From assembly GCA_963724985.1 (NCBI GenBank), contig CAVRWV010000022.1, forward strand, positions 62,001 to 126,000: DNA of 64,000 nucleotides. The letters are read 5' to 3'. Every line of letters begins with the position of its first letter. The first letter of the stretch is position 1. The notes under the pieces are model-generated. The model was not told the origin of the DNA. It saw only the letters and a program-made list of their open reading frames with translations, and did no database searches. Below are positions 25,751 through 35,237 of this stretch, one piece after another. This DNA comes from JAJPJE01 sp963724985. Lineage in GTDB: Bacteria > Acidobacteriota > Terriglobia > Terriglobales > Acidobacteriaceae. Made by a program: the position numbers and the translations under genes.

Positions 25751-26815
25751 TCATGCCGCCTTTCGCTCCTCCTTTTTGGAAGCGTGCCGGCCATGGCTGA
25801 TTTGTCGTGACAGCGATCTGTATGCTTCAAAGAACGTAGCAAACGCGCAGATACCTCCGGCCGCGAATTGCAAGGGATGACTTTCAGCCCATGACTCGAT
25901 ACTGAAGCTGTGGGAGCGGTCGTCAAAAGCTCCGTGAGCGCCATGATCGCCAGGAACGGGATTCCAGAGGTTATCGGGACGATGGTCATTGGCGCCATCA
26001 TATTGCTGAGCGTCGTAGCCCATTTTCGCCAGGTATCGATCGCCTAACGATGGAACAAGTTTGTTACCTAGAATTGCCTTGACGGTCGACCAGCCTGCAA
26101 AGTACTCGCGCCGGTCAGCATGGTGCGCAGCGTAGTAGATGATTCGTGCGGCAACTTCAGGTTGATAGATCGGTGGAACGGGCTGAGCCTTGCGGGGTAA
26201 CTTATTTCTTACCCAGCCAAACTGGGGCGTGTTGAGAGCCGGCATTTGGACCATCGTGGTGCGCACTCCGCTTTTGTCATGAAGCAGTTCTGTTCGCAGA
26301 GCAGCATGGAAACCCAAGACGGCGTGCTTCGCAGCGCAATATGCCGCCTGGAGCGGAATACTGCGGTAGGCCAAAGCCGATCCGACATGCACGATGACAC
26401 CGCGATTGCGAGGCAACATCCGCTTCAGAGCTGACAGCGAACCGTACACATATCCCAGATACGTAACCTCGGTGACGCGCTTGAACTCGTCGGCCGTCAT
26501 CTGTTTGATGGGCGAAAAGACAGATGTCATGGCATTGTTAATCCAAATGTCGATCGGTCCGAGTTCGGCTTCTACCTTCGCTGCTGCCGATTCGACCTGT
26601 CCCGGATCAGCCACATCGGTGGGGATCACGAGCGCTCTGCCTCCCTGAGACTCCACTTCCCGACGTGCGCCCTCGAGGCCATCAAGGCCGCGAGCCAACA
26701 ATCCGATTGAAACCCCATCACGCGCGAACTCACGCACCGTGGCACGACCGACGCCCGCGGACGCTCCTGTGATGACGACTACTTCTTTGCGCTTCTGATT
26801 TCTCTCGCTGCTCAT
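25751..26815 (-). CDS. SDR-family oxidoreductase with C-terminal extension
   Basis: A 354-residue classical-type short-chain dehydrogenase. The cofactor motif TGASAGVGRATV (about 15-27), the NNAM motif and the catalytic Ser-Tyr-Lys (VGSALAYRSIPLQAAYCAAK) are present. About 100 residues follow the catalytic domain, ending in a hydrophobic stretch (PLQFAAGGICAFATFFEAYR) that may touch the membrane. The start overlaps the stop of the TPP-enzyme gene by four bases, and the next gene begins 16 bases downstream. The substrate is not predictable. Confidence 0.92.
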   Translation of the reverse strand: MSSERNQKRKEVVVITGASAGVGRATVREFARDGVSIGLLARGLDGLEGARREVESQGGRALVIPTDVADPGQVESAAAKVEAELGPIDIWINNAMTSVFSPIKQMTADEFKRVTEVTYLGYVYGSLSALKRMLPRNRGVIVHVGSALAYRSIPLQAAYCAAKHAVLGFHAALRTELLHDKSGVRTTMVQMPALNTPQFGWVRNKLPRKAQPVPPIYQPEVAARIIYYAAHHADRREYFAGWSTVKAILGNKLVPSLGDRYLAKMGYDAQQYDGANDHRPDNLWNPVPGDHGAHGAFDDRSHSFSIESWAESHPLQFAAGGICAFATFFEAYRSLSRQISHGRHASKKEERKAA

Positions 26816-28560
26816 ATCATCTCGCGAATCTTGTCCGAAGCTACGGTTAGGGCAATCTTCTTGCGGTTGGGCTCACCACGCGCAAGCGATTCTGCAAAGT
26901 GCAACGCTTGCTCAGGCTTTATTTTGCCTGGCAAAGGAGGTTCAAAGGGATCCACGACTGCCTCCAGAATCGCCGGACCTGGGGAGTTCAGGAACTGTTC
27001 CATGACATCGGCACACGCGCGAGGTTCGTCAACGGCATATCCGGTACCTCCGCAGGCACGCGCGAAGGCAGCGAAATCGATCGGCGCTAAATCAACGGCA
27101 TACTCCGGGTTTCCGAGGAATACCATCTGCTCCCACTTGATCTGCCCGAGCGTATTGTTTTTTATGATTACAACTTTGATCGGTAGCTTGTATTTCACGG
27201 CGGTCACAAAGTCCGCCATCAGCATGGAGAAGCCACCGTCGCCGACAAATGCGACGCACTGGCGATCCGGGTACGCGACCTGCGCCGCCAGGGTATATGG
27301 CAAGCCCGGCGCCATCGACGCCAGGGTTCCCGAAAGACTGTACATTTGGCCCCGTTTTGCCGGCACTTGGCGCGCCCACCAGGTCGCGATCGTTCCGCTG
27401 TCACAGCTCACGATGGCGTCTCGCCGCAACCGCTTGCCGAGTTCCCAAGCAACCACTTGCGGCTTCATGGGCATGTCCATGCGAGTGCCGCGCTTCTCCA
27501 TCAGTTCCCACCACTCTTTCATGCCTTCCTGGGCTTTCTCCAGAAAGCCCCGGTCGGTCTTTCGTTTGAGCAGCGGAATTAGTTGATCCAGTATCGTCTG
27601 GCTGTTTCCAACAAGTCCCACTTCTACTGGATACCGCAGCGCTATGCGGGAAGGATCGATGTCAATCTGCACGCCTTTTGCTTGTCCGGGTTTCGGCAGA
27701 TACTCGATATACGGAAACGAGGTTCCGATCATCAGGAGGGTGTCACATTGCTCCATCGATTCTTGCGAGGGACGCGTCCCTAACAGCCCGATCGGGCCTG
27801 TGGTATAAGGACTGTCATCCGGAACCACGCCCTTCCCGAGTAGTGGTTTGGCAATGGGAGCGGCGAGCAGATCAGCAACCTGCTCGACCTGATCGCCTGC
27901 TTCGAGGGCTCCTCTTCCGGCAAGAATGGCAACTTTTTTGCCGTCGTTGAGAATCTTCGCTGCCTGCTGCAGTTCCTCTTGATACGGAAGCTTGTAACTC
28001 TCGGTGCGAATGGCATTCGTATGCTGACCGAGATTCCGCTTCGAACGCTTCCCGTCTTTTACTTCCTGATCCTGGAAGTCGACCGGGATGGTGATGTGCG
28101 CTACTCCCCGGCGCGACAAAGCCGTGCGACAGGCGAGGTCGACGATATTCTGAACGTGCGCAGCCCCCATAATGCGCTCGTTGTAGACCGCAACGTCCAT
28201 ATACAGTTTGTCCAGCTCTACATCCTGCTGAGTCAACGTACCGGTCAAGTCATGAAACTGTAGACCCGTGATCGCCAACACGGGTTGGCCGTCCAGTTTC
28301 GCGTCGTACAAACCGTTAAGCAGATGGATCCCACCAGGGCCGGAAGTGGCCAGGCATACGCCTAACTTGCCCGTGTACTTCGCATATCCGCAGGCCATGA
28401 AAGCAGCTGCTTCCTCGTGCCTGACCTGAACAAATCGAATCTTGTCTTGACGTGTTCGCAGTGCTTCCATGACTCCGTTGATGCCATCTCCTGGCAAGCC
28501 AAAGATCACTTCGACTCCCCAGTCAAGCAGACAATCGACCAGTACATCCGATGCCGTCAT
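26812..28560 (-). CDS. Thiamine-diphosphate enzyme, pyruvate oxidase/acetolactate synthase type
   Basis: A 582-residue protein with the three domains of the PoxB/IlvB group. The TPP-activating Glu is in QVRHEEAAAFMACGYA (about 50), and the Mg/TPP motif is GDGGFSMLMADF...VVIIKNN (about 435-465). The middle domain has the LLGTRPSQESMEQ segment that in oxidases binds FAD. Overall it looks closer to pyruvate oxidase (PoxB) than to acetolactate synthase, but the membrane-binding C-terminal tail of PoxB cannot be confirmed. First gene of the operon, divergent from the enolase-superfamily gene across about 260 bases. Confidence 0.9.
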   Translation of the reverse strand: MTASDVLVDCLLDWGVEVIFGLPGDGINGVMEALRTRQDKIRFVQVRHEEAAAFMACGYAKYTGKLGVCLATSGPGGIHLLNGLYDAKLDGQPVLAITGLQFHDLTGTLTQQDVELDKLYMDVAVYNERIMGAAHVQNIVDLACRTALSRRGVAHITIPVDFQDQEVKDGKRSKRNLGQHTNAIRTESYKLPYQEELQQAAKILNDGKKVAILAGRGALEAGDQVEQVADLLAAPIAKPLLGKGVVPDDSPYTTGPIGLLGTRPSQESMEQCDTLLMIGTSFPYIEYLPKPGQAKGVQIDIDPSRIALRYPVEVGLVGNSQTILDQLIPLLKRKTDRGFLEKAQEGMKEWWELMEKRGTRMDMPMKPQVVAWELGKRLRRDAIVSCDSGTIATWWARQVPAKRGQMYSLSGTLASMAPGLPYTLAAQVAYPDRQCVAFVGDGGFSMLMADFVTAVKYKLPIKVVIIKNNTLGQIKWEQMVFLGNPEYAVDLAPIDFAAFARACGGTGYAVDEPRACADVMEQFLNSPGPAILEAVVDPFEPPLPGKIKPEQALHFAESLARGEPNRKKIALTVASDKIREMI

Positions 28561-28822
28561 GGATTATTCCTTCCTTGCGGTGCGTGCATGGAGTGGGATA
28601 TTCCGCTCATTCCTAATGGATGCCAGATTGACAGAGCGCTGTTTGCTCAATCGCGACGAATCAGCGTGTGAATTCGTCGCGTCCCTGCACCTGACTACAT
28701 CCTGAAACGATGTTTGCTCATGTTTTCAAAAGAAGAAGAGCGAACCATGCGCTTTTCCTGCACATCCTAACTCTTTGAGTGATCCTCGGAGAGCACGTGA
28801 GAGCCGGTCCGGACGAGTCACG

Positions 28823-29928
28823 ATGAATTCTGGTGCGAAAGAAAGTCCAATCCATCGAATCACCGTATCGCCCTACATTATTCCTACCGATTTTCCGGAG
28901 TCCGACGGGACGCTGGAATGGGATAAGACAACCCTAGTGCTAGTCGAAGCGACCAGTGGAGGATCAACCGGCATTGGCTACACATATGCGAGCACTGCAG
29001 TAGCTGCCCTGATACGCGACACAATTATTCCCATTGTTGTTGGCCTTGACGCGATGTCTCCGACGGCCGCGTATGAACACGATGTGGAGAAGGATCAGGA
29101 ACCTCGGGCGGCCAGGACTCTGCGCAATGGGAATTTCCGCGGTCGATTGCGCTCTTTGGGACCTGAAAGCCCGCCTGTTGCGAATTCCTCTTGTCACATT
29201 GCTCGGCCCGCATTCGCGCCGGCGCTCGAATCTACGGTAGCGGCGGATTTACTTCGTACTCCGATGCGCAACTAGCCTCGCAATTGGCGGGCTGGGTAGA
29301 AAAAGAAATCACTTCCGTAAAGATGAAAGTCGGTCGCGATACGCAGAAAGATCTCCTGCGGGTGGAAGTCGCCCGTGAAGCGATCGGGCCAGAAGCGGGT
29401 CTCTACGTGGACGCAAACGGGGCATACAGCCGCAAGCAAGCCCTTAGTCAGGCAGAGCGTTTTCAGGATTTTGACGTGCACTGGTTCGAAGAGCCGGTCT
29501 CTTCCGACGATTTGGATGGATTGCGACTGATTCGTGATCGCGCTCCTGCCGGAATGCAAATCGCCGCCGGGGAATACGGTTACGACATTTTCTATTTTCG
29601 AAGAATGCTGGCTGCGGGGTCGATTGATGTGCAGCAGGCGGACATCACACGGTGCGGGGGTGTGACTGGATTCTTGCAAGTTGCTGCACTTTGCCAGGCC
29701 TACAATGTGCCTCTTTCCGGTCACACTGCTCCTTCCCTGCATGCCCATGTCGCTTGTGCGGTGCCTTGCTTCAAGAATCTGGAATATTTTCACGATCACG
29801 TTCGTATTGAATCAGAATTTTTTGATGGCTTTCTTAAACCGGTGAATGGCGAACTGCGTCCCGACCTTTCGAGACCTGGAAACGGTCTGGAACTCAAACT
29901 CGCCGATGTCCGACGATTCGCCGCATAA
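28823..29928 (+). pseudogene. Mandelate racemase/muconate-lactonizing family enzyme with two frameshifts
   Basis: The protein is spread over three frames: 28823 to about 29083 (N-terminal capping domain), about 29083-29210 (MWRRIRNLGRPGLCAMGISA...), and about 29210-29928 (barrel). Catalytic features of the enolase superfamily remain: KMKVGR (Lys-x-Lys), DANGAY, HWFEEP and AAGEYGYD for the metal, and the His of SGHTAPSLHAH. Each break needs only one base. The remainder is so well kept that a sequencing error or very recent mutation is likely. Its stop is 10 bases before the start of the FAD oxidase, so the two form an operon. Confidence 0.85.
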
Positions 29929-29938
29929 AGGAGACGAA

Positions 29939-32900
29939 ATGTCTGCAGTGAAACTCCCCGTGATCTCGCCGAAAGAACTGACTAAGCCACTCGGATCACC
30001 GATTGGCGAAATCGACGTCGATGTTCCGGGCTTGCAAGCGGAACTGCGGAACAGCATTGAGGGTGAGGTCCGTTTCGATGCTGGCAGCAAATCGATGTAT
30101 GCAGTCGACGCTTCCAACTATCGGCAGGTCCCGATCGGCGTCGTGATTCCGAAGTCCAAAGAAGACGTCGTGCATACGGTGGCAGCGTGCCGCAAGTTTG
30201 GTGCCCCTGTGTTGTCACGCGGAGGCGGCACGAGTCTGGCGGGGCAGTGCTGCAATGTCGCTGTCGTCATCGACTGGACGAAATACTTGCATGGAGTGCT
30301 GGAAATCAATGCGCAGGAACGATGGGCGAGAGTCTTGCCTGGAACCGTTTGTGACGAATTGCGCCATCGTGTGATGCACGAAACAGGCAATCGCCTTAAC
30401 TGGGGACCAGATCCCGCGACGCATAATCACTGCTCGTTTGGAGGAATGATCGGTAACAACTCATGCGGCGCGCACGCTCAAATGTCAGGAAAGACCGATA
30501 ACAACATTGAGGAGCTTGAGGTACTTCTATACGACGGTACTCGAATGCGTGTTGGCTGGATGACAGAGGCTGACTTAGATCGGGAAATCAATTCCCGTGG
30601 AAGAGTTGCTGATATTTATCGTTATCTCAAATCTCTCCGACAGCACTACGCGCCTCTGATCACCAAAAGGTATCCTCCAATTCCGCGACGCGTCTCAGGC
30701 TACAACCTCGACCAGCTGCTCCCTGGCGAAGACGGCCGCTTTAATGTTGCACGCTCGCTGGTGGGGAGCGAAGGAACCTTGGTGACAATCCTTGAAGCCA
30801 AGTGTCGTTTGATTGATGCGAAAGCCGAACGCGTGATTCTCATGCTCGGCTACAACGACGTTTTCGAATCTGCCGACCACGTCATGGACATCGATCCTTA
30901 CCAACCGACCGCGCTCGAGGGCTTCGATCACCGGCTTTACGAAAACATTGAGAAGAAAGGCGGTCCGCATCGCAAGTACTTGTCGATGTTGCCAGAGGGA
31001 AAAGGCTGGCTCATGGCCGAATTTGGAGCGGACAGAAAAGAGGATGCGCTCGATCTTGCCCACCAAGTCATGGAGATGTTGAAGACCAGGCCGAACGCTC
31101 CCAACATGCGGCTATTCACCGACTCTGACGAGATGCAACACATTTGGGACGTGCGCGAGTCTGGATTGGGTGCCACGGCATTTGTTCCAGGCGAGCCCGA
31201 TACATGGCCCGGCTGGGAGGATTCCGCTGTTGCGCCGGATAAGCTCGGAGGTTATCTGCGAGATCTTCGGTCCTTATACGACAAGTACGATTACCATCCG
31301 GCACTTTATGGACACTTCGGACAAGGCTGCGTTCACTGCCGTGTTGACTTCGATCTCGCGAGCGCAGCCGGCATCAGAAAGTGGCGGTCCTTCATGGAGG
31401 AGGCCACAGATCTTTGTGTGAAATACGGTGGCAGCCTCAGCGGTGAACACGGCGATGGTCAGGCGCGCGCGGAGTTCCTCTACAAAATGTTTGGGGAATT
31501 GATGCCGGCCTTCCGCGAATTCAAGTCCATCTGGGACCCCGATTGGAAGATGAATCCAGGCAAGATCGTAGAACCGAATCGCATCGATGAGAATCTCAGG
31601 CTAGGGGCGGACTATCGTCCGTGGGAACCGGCAACACACTTTCAGTGGCCGGAGGATCATGGCCGTTTCTCGCATGCAGCCTTGCGATGTGTAGGAATTG
31701 GAAAATGCCGGCGCAAAAACGGAGCCAAAGGTGATGACGACACAATGTGCCCGAGCTTTATGGTCACGCACGAAGAGCAGCATACAACCCGTGGCCGGGC
31801 TCACCATTTGTGGGAGATGCTGCACGGGGATGTCTTGCGTGACGGCTGGCGCGACCAAAGTGTGAAAGAGGCTCTGGATCTGTGCCTCGCTTGTAAAGGT
31901 TGCAAGGGAGATTGTCCCGTCAACGTCGATATGGCCACATACAAGGCGGAGTTTCTCTCTCACTATTGGGAAGGCCGATTGCGTCCTCGTTATGCTTATG
32001 CGTTCGGACTGGTTGATCAGTGGGCGCGCATAGCATCTGTAGCTCCGGGATTTGTGAACCTATTCACCCAACTTCCGATTACAAGAACTTTCGCCAAAAA
32101 AATGGCGGGAATGCCTCTGGCTCGTCAGATTCCAGCGTTCGCTCCGATGACGTTTAAGAAGTGGTTCAGCCAGCGCCCGGTGCGCAATATCGGAAAACCA
32201 TCAGTGATTCTCTGGGCTGACACATTCAACAACTATTTCTTTCCGGAAACTGCGCAGGCTGCCGTCGAAGTGCTCGAGCATCTCGGCTTCCAGGTGCGCG
32301 TGCCGATGCAGCACCTCTGTTGCGGGCGCCCGCTTTATGACTACGGATTTCTCGATCGGGCGAAATCGTATCTGATGTCGACACTGGACGCTGTGATCCC
32401 CGAGATCGACGCCGGTGCATCTATGGTCGTCCTGGAACCGAGTTGCTGTTCGGTGTTTCGTGACGAACTGAATGGACTCATGCCCGAATCCGCTCGTGCC
32501 CATCGTCTGATGGAGCATACCTTCACGCTCTCGGAATTTGTCATGCGCAACCTGAATGGCACAGAGTTACCCAAATTGCGGAGAAAGGCGATCGTACAGG
32601 GTCATTGCCATCATAAGGCCATCATGCGGTTCCACGATGAGGAAGCAGTGATGAAACAGATGGGCCTCGAGTTCGAGACGCTTGCTTCCGGTTGCTGCGG
32701 TATGGCTGGCTCTTTTGGCTACGAGGCTGATAAATACCACGTGTCGATCAAGTGCGGAGAACGTGCCTTGCTTCCTGCGGTACGCAAAGCAGGTCTCTCC
32801 ACTCTCGTCGTTGCCGATGGCTTCAGTTGCAGAGAACAAATTGCCCAAGAGACTCCACGCCGCGCGCTGCATCTTGCCGAAGTGATGCAACTGGCTCTCA

Positions 32901-33061
32901 AAGAAGGTCCCTACGGGCAGCATCTGATACGTCCTGAGCAAGCGCAAGTAGATCGCCGAAACATATCGAGGCGTCGCTCTATGAAACAAGCCGCGGGGTT
33001 TGTTGGCACCTTGGCCGGGATCTCGGCAATTGCGTGGCTTCTGGTGCGACGAAAAAACTGA
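29939..33061 (+). CDS. Large FAD-linked oxidase with Fe-S and CCG domains
   Basis: A 1040-residue fusion resembling D-lactate/2-hydroxyacid dehydrogenases of the YdiJ type. Order: PCMH FAD-binding domain (about 60-270; SRGGGTSLAGQC, GGMIGNNSCGAH), FAD-oxidase C-terminal domain (to about 570; SGEHGDGQAR), 4Fe-4S segment (LCLACKGCKGDCPVNVDMA, about 655), two CCG repeats (HLCCGRPLYDYG and SGCCGMAGSFGYE) and a C-terminal membrane helix (about 1015-1037). The ATG at 29939 has a strong AAAGGAG site. It probably oxidises a 2-hydroxy acid at the membrane, perhaps the product of the enolase-family enzyme upstream. Confidence 0.93.
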   Translation: MSAVKLPVISPKELTKPLGSPIGEIDVDVPGLQAELRNSIEGEVRFDAGSKSMYAVDASNYRQVPIGVVIPKSKEDVVHTVAACRKFGAPVLSRGGGTSLAGQCCNVAVVIDWTKYLHGVLEINAQERWARVLPGTVCDELRHRVMHETGNRLNWGPDPATHNHCSFGGMIGNNSCGAHAQMSGKTDNNIEELEVLLYDGTRMRVGWMTEADLDREINSRGRVADIYRYLKSLRQHYAPLITKRYPPIPRRVSGYNLDQLLPGEDGRFNVARSLVGSEGTLVTILEAKCRLIDAKAERVILMLGYNDVFESADHVMDIDPYQPTALEGFDHRLYENIEKKGGPHRKYLSMLPEGKGWLMAEFGADRKEDALDLAHQVMEMLKTRPNAPNMRLFTDSDEMQHIWDVRESGLGATAFVPGEPDTWPGWEDSAVAPDKLGGYLRDLRSLYDKYDYHPALYGHFGQGCVHCRVDFDLASAAGIRKWRSFMEEATDLCVKYGGSLSGEHGDGQARAEFLYKMFGELMPAFREFKSIWDPDWKMNPGKIVEPNRIDENLRLGADYRPWEPATHFQWPEDHGRFSHAALRCVGIGKCRRKNGAKGDDDTMCPSFMVTHEEQHTTRGRAHHLWEMLHGDVLRDGWRDQSVKEALDLCLACKGCKGDCPVNVDMATYKAEFLSHYWEGRLRPRYAYAFGLVDQWARIASVAPGFVNLFTQLPITRTFAKKMAGMPLARQIPAFAPMTFKKWFSQRPVRNIGKPSVILWADTFNNYFFPETAQAAVEVLEHLGFQVRVPMQHLCCGRPLYDYGFLDRAKSYLMSTLDAVIPEIDAGASMVVLEPSCCSVFRDELNGLMPESARAHRLMEHTFTLSEFVMRNLNGTELPKLRRKAIVQGHCHHKAIMRFHDEEAVMKQMGLEFETLASGCCGMAGSFGYEADKYHVSIKCGERALLPAVRKAGLSTLVVADGFSCREQIAQETPRRALHLAEVMQLALKEGPYGQHLIRPEQAQVDRRNISRRRSMKQAAGFVGTLAGISAIAWLLVRRKN

Positions 33062-33073
33062 GTTCGGTCCCTT

Positions 33074-33649
33074 TTGAAATTTCAGAAAGGCGGCCTCAAT
33101 TACCGAATTCTCGTCGTCGATGAGCTTCTGTCCAGCAAGGGATATGAAGTTCATGTTGCAGAAGACGGATTTGCGGCTCTCGTTGCCCTGCGCCGCGCTC
33201 TCCCAGACATGATCATCTCGGATTTGAAAATGCCGAATATGAGCGGCTTCGAGTTGCTATCGATAGTCAGACGGCGCTTTCCTCATATCCCAGTAATTGC
33301 TATCAGTGGCGAATACAACGGCATTACTCCTGAGGGGCTGATTGCAGACACATTTTTTTCCAAGGGTGATTACACCCCCGATCAACTTTTCTCCAGGATT
33401 ATCGAGCTGCTGGAACAAGCTCCAATCCGTCCCCAGATTCGCACAACCAACAATGCTCCAGTTTGGACTCCGAAAAACGACGCTGGCTACTTTGTGATTA
33501 CGTGCCCCCAATGTCTAAGGTCATTTTCCGTGCCGGACGAGGATGCAGGCGAGGTCCGTGAGACCCACTGCATCTTTTGTGAGGGCAAGGTACGGTATCT
33601 GGCGGAAGCTGCTGCCAATTTAAAAAAACCTCAGAGCCGCGCCGGTTGA
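33074..33649 (+). CDS. Receiver-like protein fused to a C-terminal zinc ribbon
   Basis: A 191-residue protein, TTG start at 33074, 13 bases after the FAD oxidase. The receiver fold is recognisable (ILVVDE; phosphoacceptor in IISDLKMPNMSGFELL; AISGEY), but the stretch between the first strand and LLSSKGYEVHVAEDG is about 12 residues too short, removing most of helix 1 and part of the acidic pocket. After a linker (about 125-145) comes a CPQC...CIFC pair (about 148-180), a likely zinc ribbon. The receiver may be unable to be phosphorylated normally. I do not know a named family with this exact layout. Confidence 0.75.
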   Translation: MKFQKGGLNYRILVVDELLSSKGYEVHVAEDGFAALVALRRALPDMIISDLKMPNMSGFELLSIVRRRFPHIPVIAISGEYNGITPEGLIADTFFSKGDYTPDQLFSRIIELLEQAPIRPQIRTTNNAPVWTPKNDAGYFVITCPQCLRSFSVPDEDAGEVRETHCIFCEGKVRYLAEAAANLKKPQSRAG

Positions 33650-34010
33650 AGTAAGGGAACGTTCTTTTTGACCTAACATCAGGTCACCGCAAACCAATTT
33701 CCCAGCGCTGGTTCGATGCGCACGTGATTCCAAATGAGGATAAGTAGCGATAATGTATGGTCCGCCGCCTGACTGCAAGAAGAGATTGGTTCAGAGCAAA
33801 GATCAGTCTGCGTAAATGTATCCGGCCTCTGGTTGGAGATTTTATGTTCTCCGGGCCACGATGATGATCCGCGCGTGTGGTCCTGATAAATCTCTCGGTT
33901 ATCGCAACCTTTTCTCGCCGCAGGTTTTCCAGCACGCCGTTTGACTGTTTCTTCGTCCTGTTTTTTCTCCTCAGCAGACTCGGTGAGAGCAATCTTAGAA
34001 CTTCACCTCT
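33650..34010. other. Non-coding flank downstream of the IS110-type transposase
   Basis: About 360 bases with no credible gene. Relative to the minus-strand transposase this is the 3' side. In the IS1111 branch of the IS110 family this position carries the non-coding end and its guide ('bridge') RNA, so an RNA gene here is possible. I did not derive a fold or the exact element end. Confidence 0.4.
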
Positions 34011-35130
34011 TCAGTTGTATGCTGCAACGGCAACAGCACCCGTAGCCCGATAATCTTCTTGGTTGAACAACACCGCCCAGGCAATGCGCGCCAGTTTGTT
34101 AGCGATAGCGACGATCACTTTGTTGCGTGCTGTGCGTGCTTCGAGCTGATGCACCCACTGACCCAGACCGCCAGTGTCATACTTCACCCGAAGCAGCACC
34201 GCCCGCGCTCCGTGGACGAACATGCGTCGCAAGTAGGTATTCCCGCGCTTGCTGATGCCGAACAGTCTGGGTTTGCCGCCGGTGGAATACTGGCGGGGTA
34301 CCAAGCCGAGCCAGGCAGCGAAGTCGCGTCCATTGCGGAAGGCCGCTCCATTGCCGATGGCAGCTACCATCGCAGTCGAAACCAGCGGCCCCACTCCCGG
34401 AATCTGACGCAAGCGCCGGCACGCTTGGTCTGCCTGCGATATGTGCTCAATCTCTTCGCCGATCTTGGTGATGTTGGCCTCGAGCTGCTTCCACTCCTGC
34501 CAGAGATCGGCAAGAAGCCTGCGCATCCGTGGCGTAATGTTCTGCTCGGCATCTTCGAGGATCAGGGGCATTTGGTTGCGCAGGTTCGCCGGTCCTTTGG
34601 GGAAAGCGATGCCGCGCTCCAGCAGGAATCCGCGAATCTGGTTGATGAGTGCAGTTCGTCGATGTACCAGTCGGTCACGAACTCGGTGCATGGCCTGAAG
34701 ATCCAGTTGGTCGTCCGTCTTGATGGGAACGAAACGCATGTTCTGGCGGGTGACTGCTTCCGCGATGGCCTCCGCATCGTTGAAATCATTCTTGTTGGTT
34801 TTCACGAAGGGCTTTACAAACTGCCCCGGGATCAGTCGTACTTCGTGACCTGGGCGCGGATCTTGGCTGCGAAAAAGTGCGCGCCCGAACAAGCTTCCAT
34901 TCCGATGATTGACCATGGCAGATTGGCCGTGTAGGCGAGCAGTTGCGCACGCGAGAACTTCTTACGCAGAAGCACTCTGGCGTGGCAATCAAGAGCTACG
35001 AGGTGGAAGGTGGTTTTGCCGAGGTCAATACCGACCGAAGCGATAAGAGAAACGTCCATGCGATGATCCTCCGTGTGATTCTCCAGATCATCCCACCGCG
35101 GCGACTGATCCAGGCGGTGGACCATCTCAT
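33700..35130 (-). mobile_element. IS110-family element, IS1111-like, approximate limits
   Basis: Defined by its transposase (34011-35059) plus the non-coding flank on its 3' side. The C-terminal part of the transposase, with ISKRGNTYLRRMFVHGARAV, resembles the IS1111 branch. Elements of this family lack classical terminal inverted repeats and target-site duplications, so the ends are uncertain by tens of bases. The 5' side stops against palindromic repeat copy 6 (from 35131), which fits the known habit of IS1111-type elements of inserting at palindromes. Confidence 0.6.
34011..35059 (-). pseudogene. IS110-family transposase with a single-base frameshift
   Basis: The N-terminal DEDD (RuvC-like) part starts at the ATG at 35059, which has a strong GGAGG ribosome site, and reads VGIDLGKTTFHLVALDCHAR up to AAKIRAQ. 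The rest is in another frame from GHEVRLIPGQFVKPFVKTNK to the stop at 34011, including NDFNDAEAIAEA and the transposase-20 domain (LRQIPGVGPLVSTAMVAAIG) with the catalytic-serine region. The break at about 34850 is explained by loss of one G from a GGG run, so it may be a sequence error. Total about 348 residues, normal for the family. Confidence 0.88.
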
Positions 35131-35206
35131 TAATCTCCATCCCACTCTCTATCTCAAGCTGAGATACGGAGTGGTATTCTCCGTTCCGAACGGTTATCCG
35201 AGATAC
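35131..35206 (+). repeat. Palindromic repeat family, copy 6, next to the IS110-type element
   Basis: Left arm CCCACTCTCTATCTCA, centre AGC, right arm TGAGATACGGAGTGGTAT, tail TCTCCGTTCCGAACGGTTATC. It matches copies 3 and 5 and lies directly outside the 5' side of the transposase gene. Confidence 0.85.
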
Positions 35207-35237
35207 TCCTACCAGATGCTGCGTTATCATTCGGGCG

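Noticed and set aside
34059..34934. A 291-codon open frame on the plus strand
   Set aside because: It is the antisense of the IS110-type transposase and has no protein features of its own.
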